From positions 1-64,000 of the forward strand of contig DAOI01000003.1 in assembly GCA_002501805.1 (NCBI GenBank): a stretch of 64,000 nt of DNA, read 5' to 3'. The notes under the pieces were generated by a model that did no database searches, was not told the DNA's origin, and saw only the letters and a list, made by a program, of their open reading frames with translations. Source of the stretch: Euryarchaeota archaeon UBA463 (lineage in GTDB: Archaea > Thermoplasmatota > Poseidoniia > Poseidoniales > Thalassarchaeaceae). This document shows positions 24,775-33,472 of this stretch, piece by piece; within the stretch, counting starts at the first letter, position 1, and the number at the start of each line of letters is the position of its first letter. Position numbers and translations under genes: made by a program.

Positions 24775-24827
24775 CCTTCACTGGGAGAAAACATCCGGTT
24801 TCCAAGCCGTGATTCTCCCAGTGAAGG
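24775..24827. repeat. 15-bp perfect inverted repeat at a convergent gene end
   Basis: CCTTCACTGGGAGAA at 24775-24789 is repeated inverted at 24813-24827, with a 23-base spacer. The left arm covers the stop codon of the aconitase-type gene and the right arm lies in its last 17 codons. The FAS1-cupredoxin gene ends at 24763. RNA from either strand could form the same stem, so it may work as a two-way 3'-end structure for both convergent genes. Confidence 0.6.
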
Positions 24828-26796
24828 CACTTGTCATCACCGTCAGTGGACTAGCCAAGTATAATTTTCCAGGACCAGATCTTCCTTGGAAATTTCTGTT
24901 AATAGCAGAAACTGTGACTTGTTCAGAATCCTCGCTCACTCCCGGTCCGGCACCGATACAAGCTCCACAACCAGGATCAATAAGATGAACACCCGCTTCT
25001 TCGAATATCTTCGTCCATCCCTTCCGTTCTGAGAGCTCTTTAACCGACTTGGAACCAAATTGAATGTAGCATTCCACATCTTCTGCAACCTTAAGTCCAG
25101 CTTTGAGAGCAGCTTCACAGACCATGGCATAGAATGAGAAATCATCATCCTTGCCTGCAGTACAAGACCCTGCATATGCTATATCTATTCTGACATCTCC
25201 AAGCTCATCGATATATGCGCCGTTGGTCGGGTCTGAAGGAACCCCCTCATCTGGATTTCCAGGGTGGGCAACCATTGGACGTATATCCAAGAGATTTATC
25301 TCATGCGTACCACCATCATAGTGGGCATCCTCATCAGGAAGAACGAACCTACTTCTTATCTGACTCTCAGTAAGATCACGACGCCTGTCTAACAACCATT
25401 CAACGGTTCTATCATCGGGCTCACAAATCCCAGTCTTGGCACTACATTCAGTAGCCATGTTACAAAGAGTAGCCCGCTCATCCATCGATAGACTCGCTAG
25501 ACCCGGTCCTCCGAATTCCATACTTCTATCCAATGTCTCCGAATTCGCAGCAAATTTCCAAAGAATGTGCAGTATGATATCCTTCGCTGTACAGCCGGGA
25601 TGTAATTCTCCAACTAATTTGAATCTGATACTTTCAGGTACGCTGACGAATGAAAATTGGTTATGCACTAGATTTGCATACTCTGTTGAACCAACTCCAT
25701 AGGACAGAGCATTTGACGCCCCCCCCATGCACGTATGAGAGTCTGTGGCTTGGATGAAGTCTCCAACGTCTATGAATTCCTCCCTAGCAACTTGATGGCA
25801 AATCCCGGGACTTATTCCTCCGACTGCCGAATAATCCCTGACTCCAGTATGTCTCTGGAAATCTACCTGCATGTCTCTCAGAGTTTGTATTTTCGACTCG
25901 AATCTACTAAACCTAGCAACGCCCGTGGCATATAGTAGATGATCCTCAAAAACAGCGAATTTACTAGGTTTAGGAAGCGCATAATCATCTCCATACTCAT
26001 CAGATAAGAAAGTATGAACTTGAGCAGTGGTGAACTCATGAGAGTATCCTCCGTCCACTTGGGCTAGAACAGCATCGCCGGGTTTTACGAAACCAGGCTC
26101 ATCGCCCCTCCCAAGTAATTTAGATGAAATCATCTTCTCAATCATATTCATTGGTCTCGGACCGCAATCGTTGGCTGGTAGTGTCACTTCACCAGACTTC
26201 AGCTTCTTGGCGAAAGGAAGGATACCGCCACTCTCCAATATCAGCTTACTTATTGGGTCATATCCCTCTGTGAACTCAGTTAGAGATATTCTCTCTCCAT
26301 CCTGTAATCTTTCCAGCATAGAATGATCCCCCATCAATTGCCCAAGATTCAGATTGTTTCTCTCATGAATCGGTGCGAAAGACTCGGCAATGACGATTCT
26401 GATTCCAGACCATCTCTCACACTGGGGAGCGGTCTCCCTGCTAGAACCAGTACCTTTCCTGTGCCCCGATACTATTACCTCAAAACCACCGTCTTTCAAA
26501 GCCCTAGGCTCGAATACTCTTCGTCCCTCATGCAAGAGGCCAGCATACGCATTCTCAGCAATAACTGACGGCTCATGATCAAAGCATACCCATGCAGGAG
26601 TCATAACATCCGTATTTATGTCATCGAGAAGGTCTTCAACAGATAAATCAGACATCTTCAGATTGACACCTTCATACAACTGTTTCCTGATGAGTTCCAA
26701 GTCCTTGGTCAGGAATAACACTCTCTTTCCAGGAGTGAGGCTGATATTTTTCGGAGGCCACTGCTCACTCAAATTAACCACTCCCAAATCATCCAA
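24778..26796 (-). CDS. Aconitase / isopropylmalate isomerase family enzyme, fused with swivel domain first
   Basis: A 672-residue single-chain hydro-lyase. The N-terminal part is the LeuD-type swivel domain (about 1-165), with SGHRKGTGSSRETAP and AESFAPIHERNNLNLGQL. The C-terminal part (about 235-672) is the LeuC/aconitase iron-sulfur core: TDSHTCMGGASNALSYGVGSTEYA, CSAKTGICEPDD, and the three likely [4Fe-4S] cysteines in YAGSCTAGKDDD and DPGCGACIGAGPG. The end is NRNFQGRSGPGKLYLASPLTVMTSAFTGRI. The swivel-first order is that of AcnB without its HEAT domain, and opposite to AcnA. The substrate could be citrate/isocitrate or isopropylmalate; both kinds of downstream dehydrogenase occur in the window. 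It diverges from tfb. Confidence 0.82.
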   Translation of the reverse strand: MDDLGVVNLSEQWPPKNISLTPGKRVLFLTKDLELIRKQLYEGVNLKMSDLSVEDLLDDINTDVMTPAWVCFDHEPSVIAENAYAGLLHEGRRVFEPRALKDGGFEVIVSGHRKGTGSSRETAPQCERWSGIRIVIAESFAPIHERNNLNLGQLMGDHSMLERLQDGERISLTEFTEGYDPISKLILESGGILPFAKKLKSGEVTLPANDCGPRPMNMIEKMISSKLLGRGDEPGFVKPGDAVLAQVDGGYSHEFTTAQVHTFLSDEYGDDYALPKPSKFAVFEDHLLYATGVARFSRFESKIQTLRDMQVDFQRHTGVRDYSAVGGISPGICHQVAREEFIDVGDFIQATDSHTCMGGASNALSYGVGSTEYANLVHNQFSFVSVPESIRFKLVGELHPGCTAKDIILHILWKFAANSETLDRSMEFGGPGLASLSMDERATLCNMATECSAKTGICEPDDRTVEWLLDRRRDLTESQIRSRFVLPDEDAHYDGGTHEINLLDIRPMVAHPGNPDEGVPSDPTNGAYIDELGDVRIDIAYAGSCTAGKDDDFSFYAMVCEAALKAGLKVAEDVECYIQFGSKSVKELSERKGWTKIFEEAGVHLIDPGCGACIGAGPGVSEDSEQVTVSAINRNFQGRSGPGKLYLASPLTVMTSAFTGRITAWKPDVFSQ

Positions 26797-26878
26797 GAGT
26801 CTGCTCTATTTCACGGTTCTCGATAGGGAACAACATTAGAGCCCACTAATCGTCATCCAGGGAAGTCATTGAAAAATG

Positions 26879-26932
26879 TTAAATTTAAATAACATGCGCT
26901 TTCGGGAGTTTATACCTTTCCCAAGGAAGGAG
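26879..26932 (+). promoter_or_regulatory. tfb promoter and ribosome binding site
   Basis: TTAAATTTAAATAA at 26879-26892 is a strong archaeal TATA element. A GGAAGGAG ribosome binding sequence at 26925-26932 precedes the ATG at 26941 by eight bases. The layout predicts a leader of about 25 bases. Confidence 0.6.
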
Positions 26933-26940
26933 ACTAAAAA

Positions 26941-27867
26941 ATGGCTGACTATCTAGTTGAAGACACAGTGAAATGCAATGAATGCGGAAGCAGAAATCTG
27001 CTTAGAGACGAGACCCGTGGTGAGGTCTGTTGCGAGGATTGCGGAGTCGTCCTCGAAGACAAAGTAATCGATCAAGGAGCCGAATGGAGGGTTTTCAGTC
27101 CTGAACAAGGAGATCAGAGAGCCAGAACCGGAGCCCCAATGACAGTAATGTTGCATGACAAGGGACTTTCGACGGACATAGATTGGCAGAACAAGGACTA
27201 CTCAGGTAAGTCAATCTCCAGCCGGTATAGAAGCCAGTTCTACAGAATGAGGAAGTGGCAGAAGAGATCAAGAGTAAGCAACGCTACAGAGAGGAATCTC
27301 GCAATGGCACTAGCAGAGCTAGATAGAATGGCCAGTAGACTAGATCTACCCAAGTCCATCAGAGAGGCCGCTGCTGTGAACTACAAGAAAGCAGTAGAAG
27401 CGAGACTAATAAGAGGACGCTCAATTGAGGGAGTAGCCGCTGCCAGCCTCTATGCGGCATGTAGGCAGTGCAAGAATCCACGAACTCTGGACGAGATTGG
27501 AGAGGCAAGTAGAACTGGTAGGAAGGAAATCGGTAGGACGTATAGGTTCATGGTCAGGGAACTCAAGATGAAAATCCCTCCAACCAAGCCCGAGGATTAC
27601 ATCCCTCGTTTCTGCTCCGGTTTAGATTTGGATGCCGAAGTTCAAGCTAAGGCATACGAGCTAATTAGTGCCGCACAGGAGAAAGAGCTGACCAGCGGAA
27701 GAGGCCCTACAGGAATCGCGGCCTCAATAATCTATATCGCAAGTGTTCTTTGTGGCAAGAGGAGAACCCAAAGAGAGGTGGCAGAGGTCGCCGGGGTGAC
27801 TGAGGTTACGATTAGAAATCGCTACAAGGAACTTATTCAGAACCTGAATATTGAACTTGAGATATGA
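26941..27867 (+). CDS. tfb: Transcription initiation factor IIB (TFB)
   Basis: Archaeal TFB, which binds the TBP-DNA complex and recruits RNA polymerase. The 308-residue protein has the N-terminal zinc ribbon (CNECGSRNLLRDETRGEVCCEDCG, about residues 13-36). The B-reader region follows (GAEWRVFSPEQGDQRARTGAPMTVMLHDKGLSTDIDWQNKD). Two cyclin-fold repeats come next, with the typical IEGVAAASLYAACRQ and GPTGIAASIIYIASVLCGKRRTQREVAEVAGVTEVTIRNRYKEL, the last containing the BRE-binding helix-turn-helix. All parts are intact. A HEAT-like gene starts six bases after its stop. Confidence 0.97.
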   Translation: MADYLVEDTVKCNECGSRNLLRDETRGEVCCEDCGVVLEDKVIDQGAEWRVFSPEQGDQRARTGAPMTVMLHDKGLSTDIDWQNKDYSGKSISSRYRSQFYRMRKWQKRSRVSNATERNLAMALAELDRMASRLDLPKSIREAAAVNYKKAVEARLIRGRSIEGVAAASLYAACRQCKNPRTLDEIGEASRTGRKEIGRTYRFMVRELKMKIPPTKPEDYIPRFCSGLDLDAEVQAKAYELISAAQEKELTSGRGPTGIAASIIYIASVLCGKRRTQREVAEVAGVTEVTIRNRYKELIQNLNIELEI

Positions 27868-27873
27868 GGCCAT

Positions 27874-29208
27874 ATGTCCAGAAGAGAGGCTAGAGCCCTC
27901 ATTTGGGAGGGTTGCGAGGCATTAATCAGGGAGCTAATCAAAGCCTCCTTCCAAGCGGCCACTCTCCCTCACCCACCACTCGAGCTTCCGGACTTCCCCG
28001 CTATTCAACCAGAAACTTCCGAAAAACTGGCTGACCAAGCCGTTGGAATTTTTCTGAACGACAGGGCTGGATTCAATCATAGACTATCATCTATTGTGGA
28101 TGACAGGACTCCCGACTATGTTAGGAGAAACATTGATCCAGAGAAACTACGAGAAAAGTGGACCTCTGAGAATTCAAAGATGATATCCGAGGCACTTATT
28201 TTCAAAATGTCATCAGACTGGCTCTCTTCTGCACTGGATGAAAGCTCCCCCGATACAGACAGGTGGTATCTGGGGGTATCGTTACTAATTGGCCTGTCTC
28301 TGAATGGATCCAATGTAGCTAGAGAAGAAGGACCTCATCTTTTGACTTCGATCTCTATGGCTAGACCACCCAGAATCCAGACGCCAAAGTCATCAGGCCC
28401 TCATCACCTTGCTTGGAATCCAGCCAATGAAACTCAACCTGATGAGATTCCGCACCCGTCGGGTGTCCTAGCAGCCTCAATTATACTGGATACCCTATCC
28501 GGAAACCAAGTCTCTAATTCCCAGATACTTCCCTATTGGTTAGAGTCACTGACCGTATCCAGGAAACTAAGTATGCATCTCAACGTCCCCAATCGATTGA
28601 TGACATTACTGGACCAAAGAGACTACACCAACTCTAAGATGGCCGTTAAGAGTGCTATTCAACTTATTTCTGAATACCCACAAGAGTCACATGACCTCCT
28701 TATCCTTGCTTCGAAGCATCATGATTCCGAGACTCGGAGAGAGTTAGCATCATCACTTCAAAGAATCTCTTCCGATGATACGCAACTAGCGTTGAGACTG
28801 ATGGAGGGACTACTTCAAGACGAGGACTCAGACACTAGGGTTCTTGCTACTACCTTCCTTTCATCTCTGGTAAGATACGATATTCCTACATTTACCGTCA
28901 AGGCCTCTGAGGTACTACAGAGAGGAGATGAGAGGATGACCCAAAGAATTGTTGACTCAGCAATGAGGGAGTATCTATCCATCAATCCCATGGATGAGGA
29001 TAGCCTACTCTCACATGCATGGATTTCTTCCGGGGAGTCGTCAAAGTCCAGGCTTGTTGGCCTAGTAATGCAACAGCTCGAAGTGACAGAAGAAGGATTC
29101 AAGAGGTCATGTAGGAGAATTTTCCAATCAAGCAACGAAGAATACTATGATCTCAAGAAAAGAATACTCAGAAGAGACGCTTCACTGGAATATCTAATGC
29201 CATCCTGA
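27874..29208 (+). CDS. HEAT-like repeat protein cotranscribed with tfb
   Basis: A 444-residue, almost wholly helical soluble protein. The region from about residue 260 to 370 shows repeated helical pairs with HEAT-like character (ESHDLLILASKHHDSETRRELASSL, LALRLMEGLLQDEDSDTRVLATTFLSSL), which usually form a curved protein-binding scaffold. The N-terminal half is helical with several prolines and no identified domain. It starts six bases after tfb, so the two are almost certainly one operon, suggesting a role linked to transcription, though the sequence alone does not show it. It converges on nrdJ with a five-base gap. Confidence 0.7.
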   Translation: MSRREARALIWEGCEALIRELIKASFQAATLPHPPLELPDFPAIQPETSEKLADQAVGIFLNDRAGFNHRLSSIVDDRTPDYVRRNIDPEKLREKWTSENSKMISEALIFKMSSDWLSSALDESSPDTDRWYLGVSLLIGLSLNGSNVAREEGPHLLTSISMARPPRIQTPKSSGPHHLAWNPANETQPDEIPHPSGVLAASIILDTLSGNQVSNSQILPYWLESLTVSRKLSMHLNVPNRLMTLLDQRDYTNSKMAVKSAIQLISEYPQESHDLLILASKHHDSETRRELASSLQRISSDDTQLALRLMEGLLQDEDSDTRVLATTFLSSLVRYDIPTFTVKASEVLQRGDERMTQRIVDSAMREYLSINPMDEDSLLSHAWISSGESSKSRLVGLVMQQLEVTEEGFKRSCRRIFQSSNEEYYDLKKRILRRDASLEYLMPS

Positions 29209-29213
29209 AGAGA

Positions 29214-32200
29214 CTATGAGCACCCGGTAGTCGAGCCACAGTCGTTGCACTTGAGACAAGTCCCGTTTCTGACCATCTTACTACTTCCACAGTCATCACA
29301 AATATCTCCAGTGAATCCAGCTTCTCTGGCTAATCGATAGGTACGTTCTTCACTACTCTCAACAGTTGGAATCGAGTCTAGAGTCAGCTGTACTTCCCGG
29401 CTCTCTCCCCTTATCCTCATTACGCCCTCATCTGTAATCTCAGGCTTAGTGATCGTGAACGGGTCCAGGTCCTCAGCACCAACATGTGCTAGGTCGTCCC
29501 TACCTGCATACTCGATAGCAAGCTCTCTGAATATCCAGTCTACTAGGCTGGAGGCCATTTTTACTCTACCACTGCCTCCTTCGACCATTCCGCTTGGCTC
29601 GAACTTCTGGAAGGTGAATACATTGACGAAAGCTTCCAACGGAACTCCGTGCTGAAGTCCAATCGAAACCGCTATTGCAAACTGGTTCAACATTGCTCTC
29701 CATGCCGCGCCTTCTTTGGAAGTGACAAGAATAATTTCCCCGAGTCTCCCATCTGGATATTCGCCAGTGATTAGTCGAACACTGTGGCCGCCAATCCTTG
29801 CCTTGACATTATCGCCCTTCTTCTTGTCTGGCAGAGCTCGCCGTGTTGCAATGTAATCTACAAAGGACTTCGCGACTGGGGTGGCCACTTCCTGTGGAAC
29901 TGGAAGAGCTTCCACGACCTGTTGTACCATTGTAGATACCGACTCATCCTCTTCATCCTCTTCCAAGGAGGTCGTATCAACTAACTGATTCATCAGAGGC
30001 TGAGATAGCTTCGAGCAGTCCCGATAAACGGCACAGGCCTTGATCATCGTCTCATGGCTAAAGTCATATGCGGCTCTGATATCCTCTACAGTTGAGTCAG
30101 AGGGCATATTGATTGTCTTTGAGATAGCTCCAGATATGAAGGGCTGTGAAGCGGCCATCATCAGTACGTGAGCCTTCCAGTCGATAGCCCTCTTGCCGTA
30201 CTTCCCACAGGGGGTAGCACAGTCGAAGACAGGCAGATGCTCATCTTTCAGACCAGGGGAACCTTCTATCGTACCTCTTCCGAAAACATGGTCATTAGCC
30301 TCATCCACCTCAGTCGAAGTGAATCCAAGGTGATCAAGTACGTCGAACCAAGGATCGTCACACTGCTCTTGCGTCATGCCAAGGGATTCCTTACAGAAAT
30401 CAATTCCTATTATCGAAGGAGCGAAGGCTCCCCTGATACCAAAAACGTCTGCCATACTGGAATTGATTTTCGATACCACCTCTGGAGTGAAACCAATCTC
30501 ATCCAGCCTACTTGAGGTCAGATTGGGGCACCCTGTTAGACTCATTGTCCCCATAATGTATTCCATTATACCGTTTATGTTTGGTTTTGAGTATCCGAGA
30601 CGTTTCAATGCCGCAGGAACCCCGTTGTTGATTATTCTCATCGATCCACCACCGGCTAGTGTCTTGTACTGTATCAATGAGAATTGAGGCTCTACTCCTG
30701 TGGTGTCGGCTCCCATGACTAGGCCGATAGTGCCGGTGGGAGCTATGACAGTAGTCTGCGCGTTTCTATACCCGTGCTCTTCTCCCTCTCTCAGAGCCCT
30801 GTCCCAGGCATCTCTCGCAGCCTCTAGAAGGTCCTTGGGGCATTTCTTGGAATTAATTCCCATGGGGGTAACGGTTAGCTCTTCATAATCCTCAGAAGGA
30901 GCATCATAAGCTGCCCTCTTGTGGTTCCTCATCACTCTGAGCATACTTTCTGAGTTCCTATCATAGTCAGGGAAAGGCCCCATGAAGGAAGCCATCTCAG
31001 CACTCGTAGCGTACGACTCCCCGCACATTATCGATGTCAATGCTCCACATATTGCATATCCGCGCTCATCATCGTAGGGGATTCCCATGTGCATCAGCAA
31101 GGAGCCTATGTTACAGTATCCAAGACCAAGAGTTCTGTAGTCATACGAGCCTCTGGCGATGTTCTCAGAGGGGAACTGAGCCATGAGTACGCTTACCTCT
31201 AACGTAGCTGTCCATAGCCTAACGCTGTGCTTGAAGTCTTCAATCTGGAATTTATGGGTATCCAAGTCATAGTACTTCAGCAGATTGATACTAGCTAGAT
31301 TACAGGCAGTATCATCCAAGAACATGTACTCTGAGCAGGGGTTCGAACCATTTATTCTCCCTGCTTCGGGACAGGTATGCCACTCGTTTATGGTAGTATC
31401 AAATTGGACACCGGGATCCGCACAGGCCCATGCTGTGTATGCAACTTTATCCCAAAGTTCTCCAGCGTCCAGAGTTTTACATGCCTCTGGCCCCCTTCCT
31501 TCCTTGGCCGCCTTATCCAACTCTGTCCTCCAGTGGAGATCCCAAGTTTCACCATTCTTGACGGCATCCATGAATGAGTTCGGCACTCTCACGGAGTTGT
31601 TACTGTTCTGACCTGACACGGTCATGTAAGCCTCTCCTTGCCAGTCGGTATCGAATACTTCGAAATCGACCCCCTTCCAACCCTGCTTTGCAAGATCAAC
31701 TATTCTTTGAATATGGGGCTGAGGAACACAGTCTTTGATTGCCTTTACCATGGCTTTCTTCAACTCAGCGTTTTCACTCTGTTCAAACCTATCTCCATCA
31801 CTATCAGAATCCCAAATCGCCTCCATCAAGGAATTCGCATGCTTCTGAAGAATATTACTGCCAATCACCAGAGCAGACACTTTTTCCTCTTCGCTGCTCT
31901 TCCAGTCAATGTACTCTTCGATGTCTGGGTGATCAAGGTCTAGAGTGACCATCTTTGCCGCTCTTCGTGTGGTTCCTCCGGATTTTATGGCACCAGCCGC
32001 CCTGTCTCCAATCTTTAGGAATGACAGGAGTCCAGAAGAGCTCCCTCCTCCAGAAAGAGGCTCGCCCGCTCCTCTAATCTTGGAGAAGTTAGAGCCAGTA
32101 CCCGAACCATACTTGAACAGTAGAGCCTCACGATTCCATAGACCCATAATGGAATCTTTGCCCCCTACCAGGGAATCCCCGACAGACTGTATGAAGCAAG

Positions 32201-32843
32201 CATGTGGCTGTGGATGCTCGTATGCATTAACAGAGTACTCTAGTTCGCCCGTTAATGGGTCGATGTAGGAATGACCCTGAGCAGGCCCCTCAATTCCATA
32301 TGCCCAATGTAGGCCAGTGTTGAACCATTGAGGACTATTGGGCGCCGATCTCTGGCTAGCCACTAAGAAGCACATCTCATCGAAGTACGACCTAGCATCA
32401 GCTTCGCTAGCGAAGTATCCATGCTTCCATCCCCAGTACGTCCAAGTCCCAGCGAGTCTTCGGAAGAGCTCCCTTCCATCTCTCTCACCAGTGTATCTCT
32501 CTCCTGCATCGATTGACTCTAATTTCTCATGATCAGGCTCACTCCTCTGTAGCCATACTGGAACTCCGTCTTCTGGTACCTTTCTGAGATGGGCTGGCAC
32601 TCCTGCCTTCCTCAGATACTTCTGTGCTAGGACCTTTCCAGGCACACCAGAGTAGCCAGACGGTAGCCTCACGCCAGTAATCGAGTCTGCCATCGAACCG
32701 TCCGGATTTCTGATTTCCGCATCCATCTCAATCCAATCAAACTTCTCGAAAGGATCCTCACCAGCGGATGTGAAACGTCGTTCGATTACCATGCCTTTCT
32801 CAGTATTCTTCTCATTTTTCGAACTCTTGACTTTCTGTTGCAT
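29214..32843 (-). CDS. nrdJ: Adenosylcobalamin-dependent (class II) ribonucleotide reductase
   Basis: Reduces ribonucleotides to deoxyribonucleotides using B12 to make the thiyl radical, without needing oxygen. The 1209-residue length is that of the long NrdJ group. Class II signatures seen include SAPNSPQWFNTGLHWAYG, GGKDSIMGLWNREALLFKYGSGTGSNFSKIRG, GSNPCSEYMFLDDTACNLASINLLKYYDL (active-site region) and TVIAPTGTIGLVMGADTTGVEPQFSL. The C-terminal 40 residues are a zinc-ribbon-like CDDCGSSKMVRNGTCLKCNDCGSTTGCS, which in this group carries redox cysteines. The ATG at 32843 has an upstream GGGAG; an in-frame ATG at 32792 is possible. No cobalamin riboswitch is evident upstream. No intein is present. 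Confidence 0.95.
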   Translation of the reverse strand: MQQKVKSSKNEKNTEKGMVIERRFTSAGEDPFEKFDWIEMDAEIRNPDGSMADSITGVRLPSGYSGVPGKVLAQKYLRKAGVPAHLRKVPEDGVPVWLQRSEPDHEKLESIDAGERYTGERDGRELFRRLAGTWTYWGWKHGYFASEADARSYFDEMCFLVASQRSAPNSPQWFNTGLHWAYGIEGPAQGHSYIDPLTGELEYSVNAYEHPQPHACFIQSVGDSLVGGKDSIMGLWNREALLFKYGSGTGSNFSKIRGAGEPLSGGGSSSGLLSFLKIGDRAAGAIKSGGTTRRAAKMVTLDLDHPDIEEYIDWKSSEEEKVSALVIGSNILQKHANSLMEAIWDSDSDGDRFEQSENAELKKAMVKAIKDCVPQPHIQRIVDLAKQGWKGVDFEVFDTDWQGEAYMTVSGQNSNNSVRVPNSFMDAVKNGETWDLHWRTELDKAAKEGRGPEACKTLDAGELWDKVAYTAWACADPGVQFDTTINEWHTCPEAGRINGSNPCSEYMFLDDTACNLASINLLKYYDLDTHKFQIEDFKHSVRLWTATLEVSVLMAQFPSENIARGSYDYRTLGLGYCNIGSLLMHMGIPYDDERGYAICGALTSIMCGESYATSAEMASFMGPFPDYDRNSESMLRVMRNHKRAAYDAPSEDYEELTVTPMGINSKKCPKDLLEAARDAWDRALREGEEHGYRNAQTTVIAPTGTIGLVMGADTTGVEPQFSLIQYKTLAGGGSMRIINNGVPAALKRLGYSKPNINGIMEYIMGTMSLTGCPNLTSSRLDEIGFTPEVVSKINSSMADVFGIRGAFAPSIIGIDFCKESLGMTQEQCDDPWFDVLDHLGFTSTEVDEANDHVFGRGTIEGSPGLKDEHLPVFDCATPCGKYGKRAIDWKAHVLMMAASQPFISGAISKTINMPSDSTVEDIRAAYDFSHETMIKACAVYRDCSKLSQPLMNQLVDTTSLEEDEEDESVSTMVQQVVEALPVPQEVATPVAKSFVDYIATRRALPDKKKGDNVKARIGGHSVRLITGEYPDGRLGEIILVTSKEGAAWRAMLNQFAIAVSIGLQHGVPLEAFVNVFTFQKFEPSGMVEGGSGRVKMASSLVDWIFRELAIEYAGRDDLAHVGAEDLDPFTITKPEITDEGVMRIRGESREVQLTLDSIPTVESSEERTYRLAREAGFTGDICDDCGSSKMVRNGTCLKCNDCGSTTGCS

Positions 32844-33006
32844 CTTCTCACTACTCCCGTTCTCTAACTCTTTGCATGCACGTCCCGTGGCGCGAGGGAT
32901 TCCGTCTTCAGGATGGGGGGTGTTTAATGATTGGTATATCCAACTAGCCAGAAGGCGTAAATGAATTATTTTTTCTAATCATGGAGGAATGGCGAACTTG
33001 ATACTT

Positions 33007-33408
33007 CTATTTCTGCATCTCCAATGTCCAAGTAAGAGTTGCACCAGATCGAGTAATCATTATTCCGACACTACAATACTTCTCATGGCTCTGCTCGATA
33101 AGCCTTCGAACCAGCTTCTCGGGAACATCCCCCTTTACAATGTAATTCATATTCACAGATGTGAAAACTCGAGGCCTCTCATCAGATCTAACAGAGGCGA
33201 TCTCTACTGTCGCGCATTCGACATTATCTGACCTATCCTTCAGTCCATCTATCACATCAATTAGCGAGCAAGCCGCGTGGGAGTGAAGCACCATCTCCAT
33301 CGGACTGGGACTAGTATCACTGTATATTCCGAATACCTTGCCTTTGGAGGTCGTACCAACATAACCGTCCTCTTCTGTCCACCGCACTTCCCCTTCCATG
33401 GTCACCAC
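33007..33408 (-). CDS. OsmC family protein
   Basis: A 133-residue OsmC/Ohr-fold protein. Motifs include SPSPMEMVLHSHAACSLIDVIDGLKDR, with the conserved cysteine at about residue 47, and a second in HEKYCSVGIMI at about 111. The two cysteines are in the positions used for peroxide reduction by the family. It is therefore probably a thiol peroxidase acting on organic hydroperoxides, which would fit an organism handling fatty acids. ATG at 33399 is an alternative start. It diverges from icd; its start region is only about 65 bases from the icd start. Confidence 0.9.
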   Translation of the reverse strand: MVTMEGEVRWTEEDGYVGTTSKGKVFGIYSDTSPSPMEMVLHSHAACSLIDVIDGLKDRSDNVECATVEIASVRSDERPRVFTSVNMNYIVKGDVPEKLVRRLIEQSHEKYCSVGIMITRSGATLTWTLEMQK

Positions 33409-33472
33409 CCAGAGTCATTCCACTTCAAGGGTTGGCTTCATGAATGTCCCTATGGTCGGAGATATGAGAAAT

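Noticed and set aside
32844..33006. Cobalamin riboswitch before the B12-dependent reductase
   Set aside because: The 163-base gap shows no B12-box-like sequence or large stem set that I can recognise.
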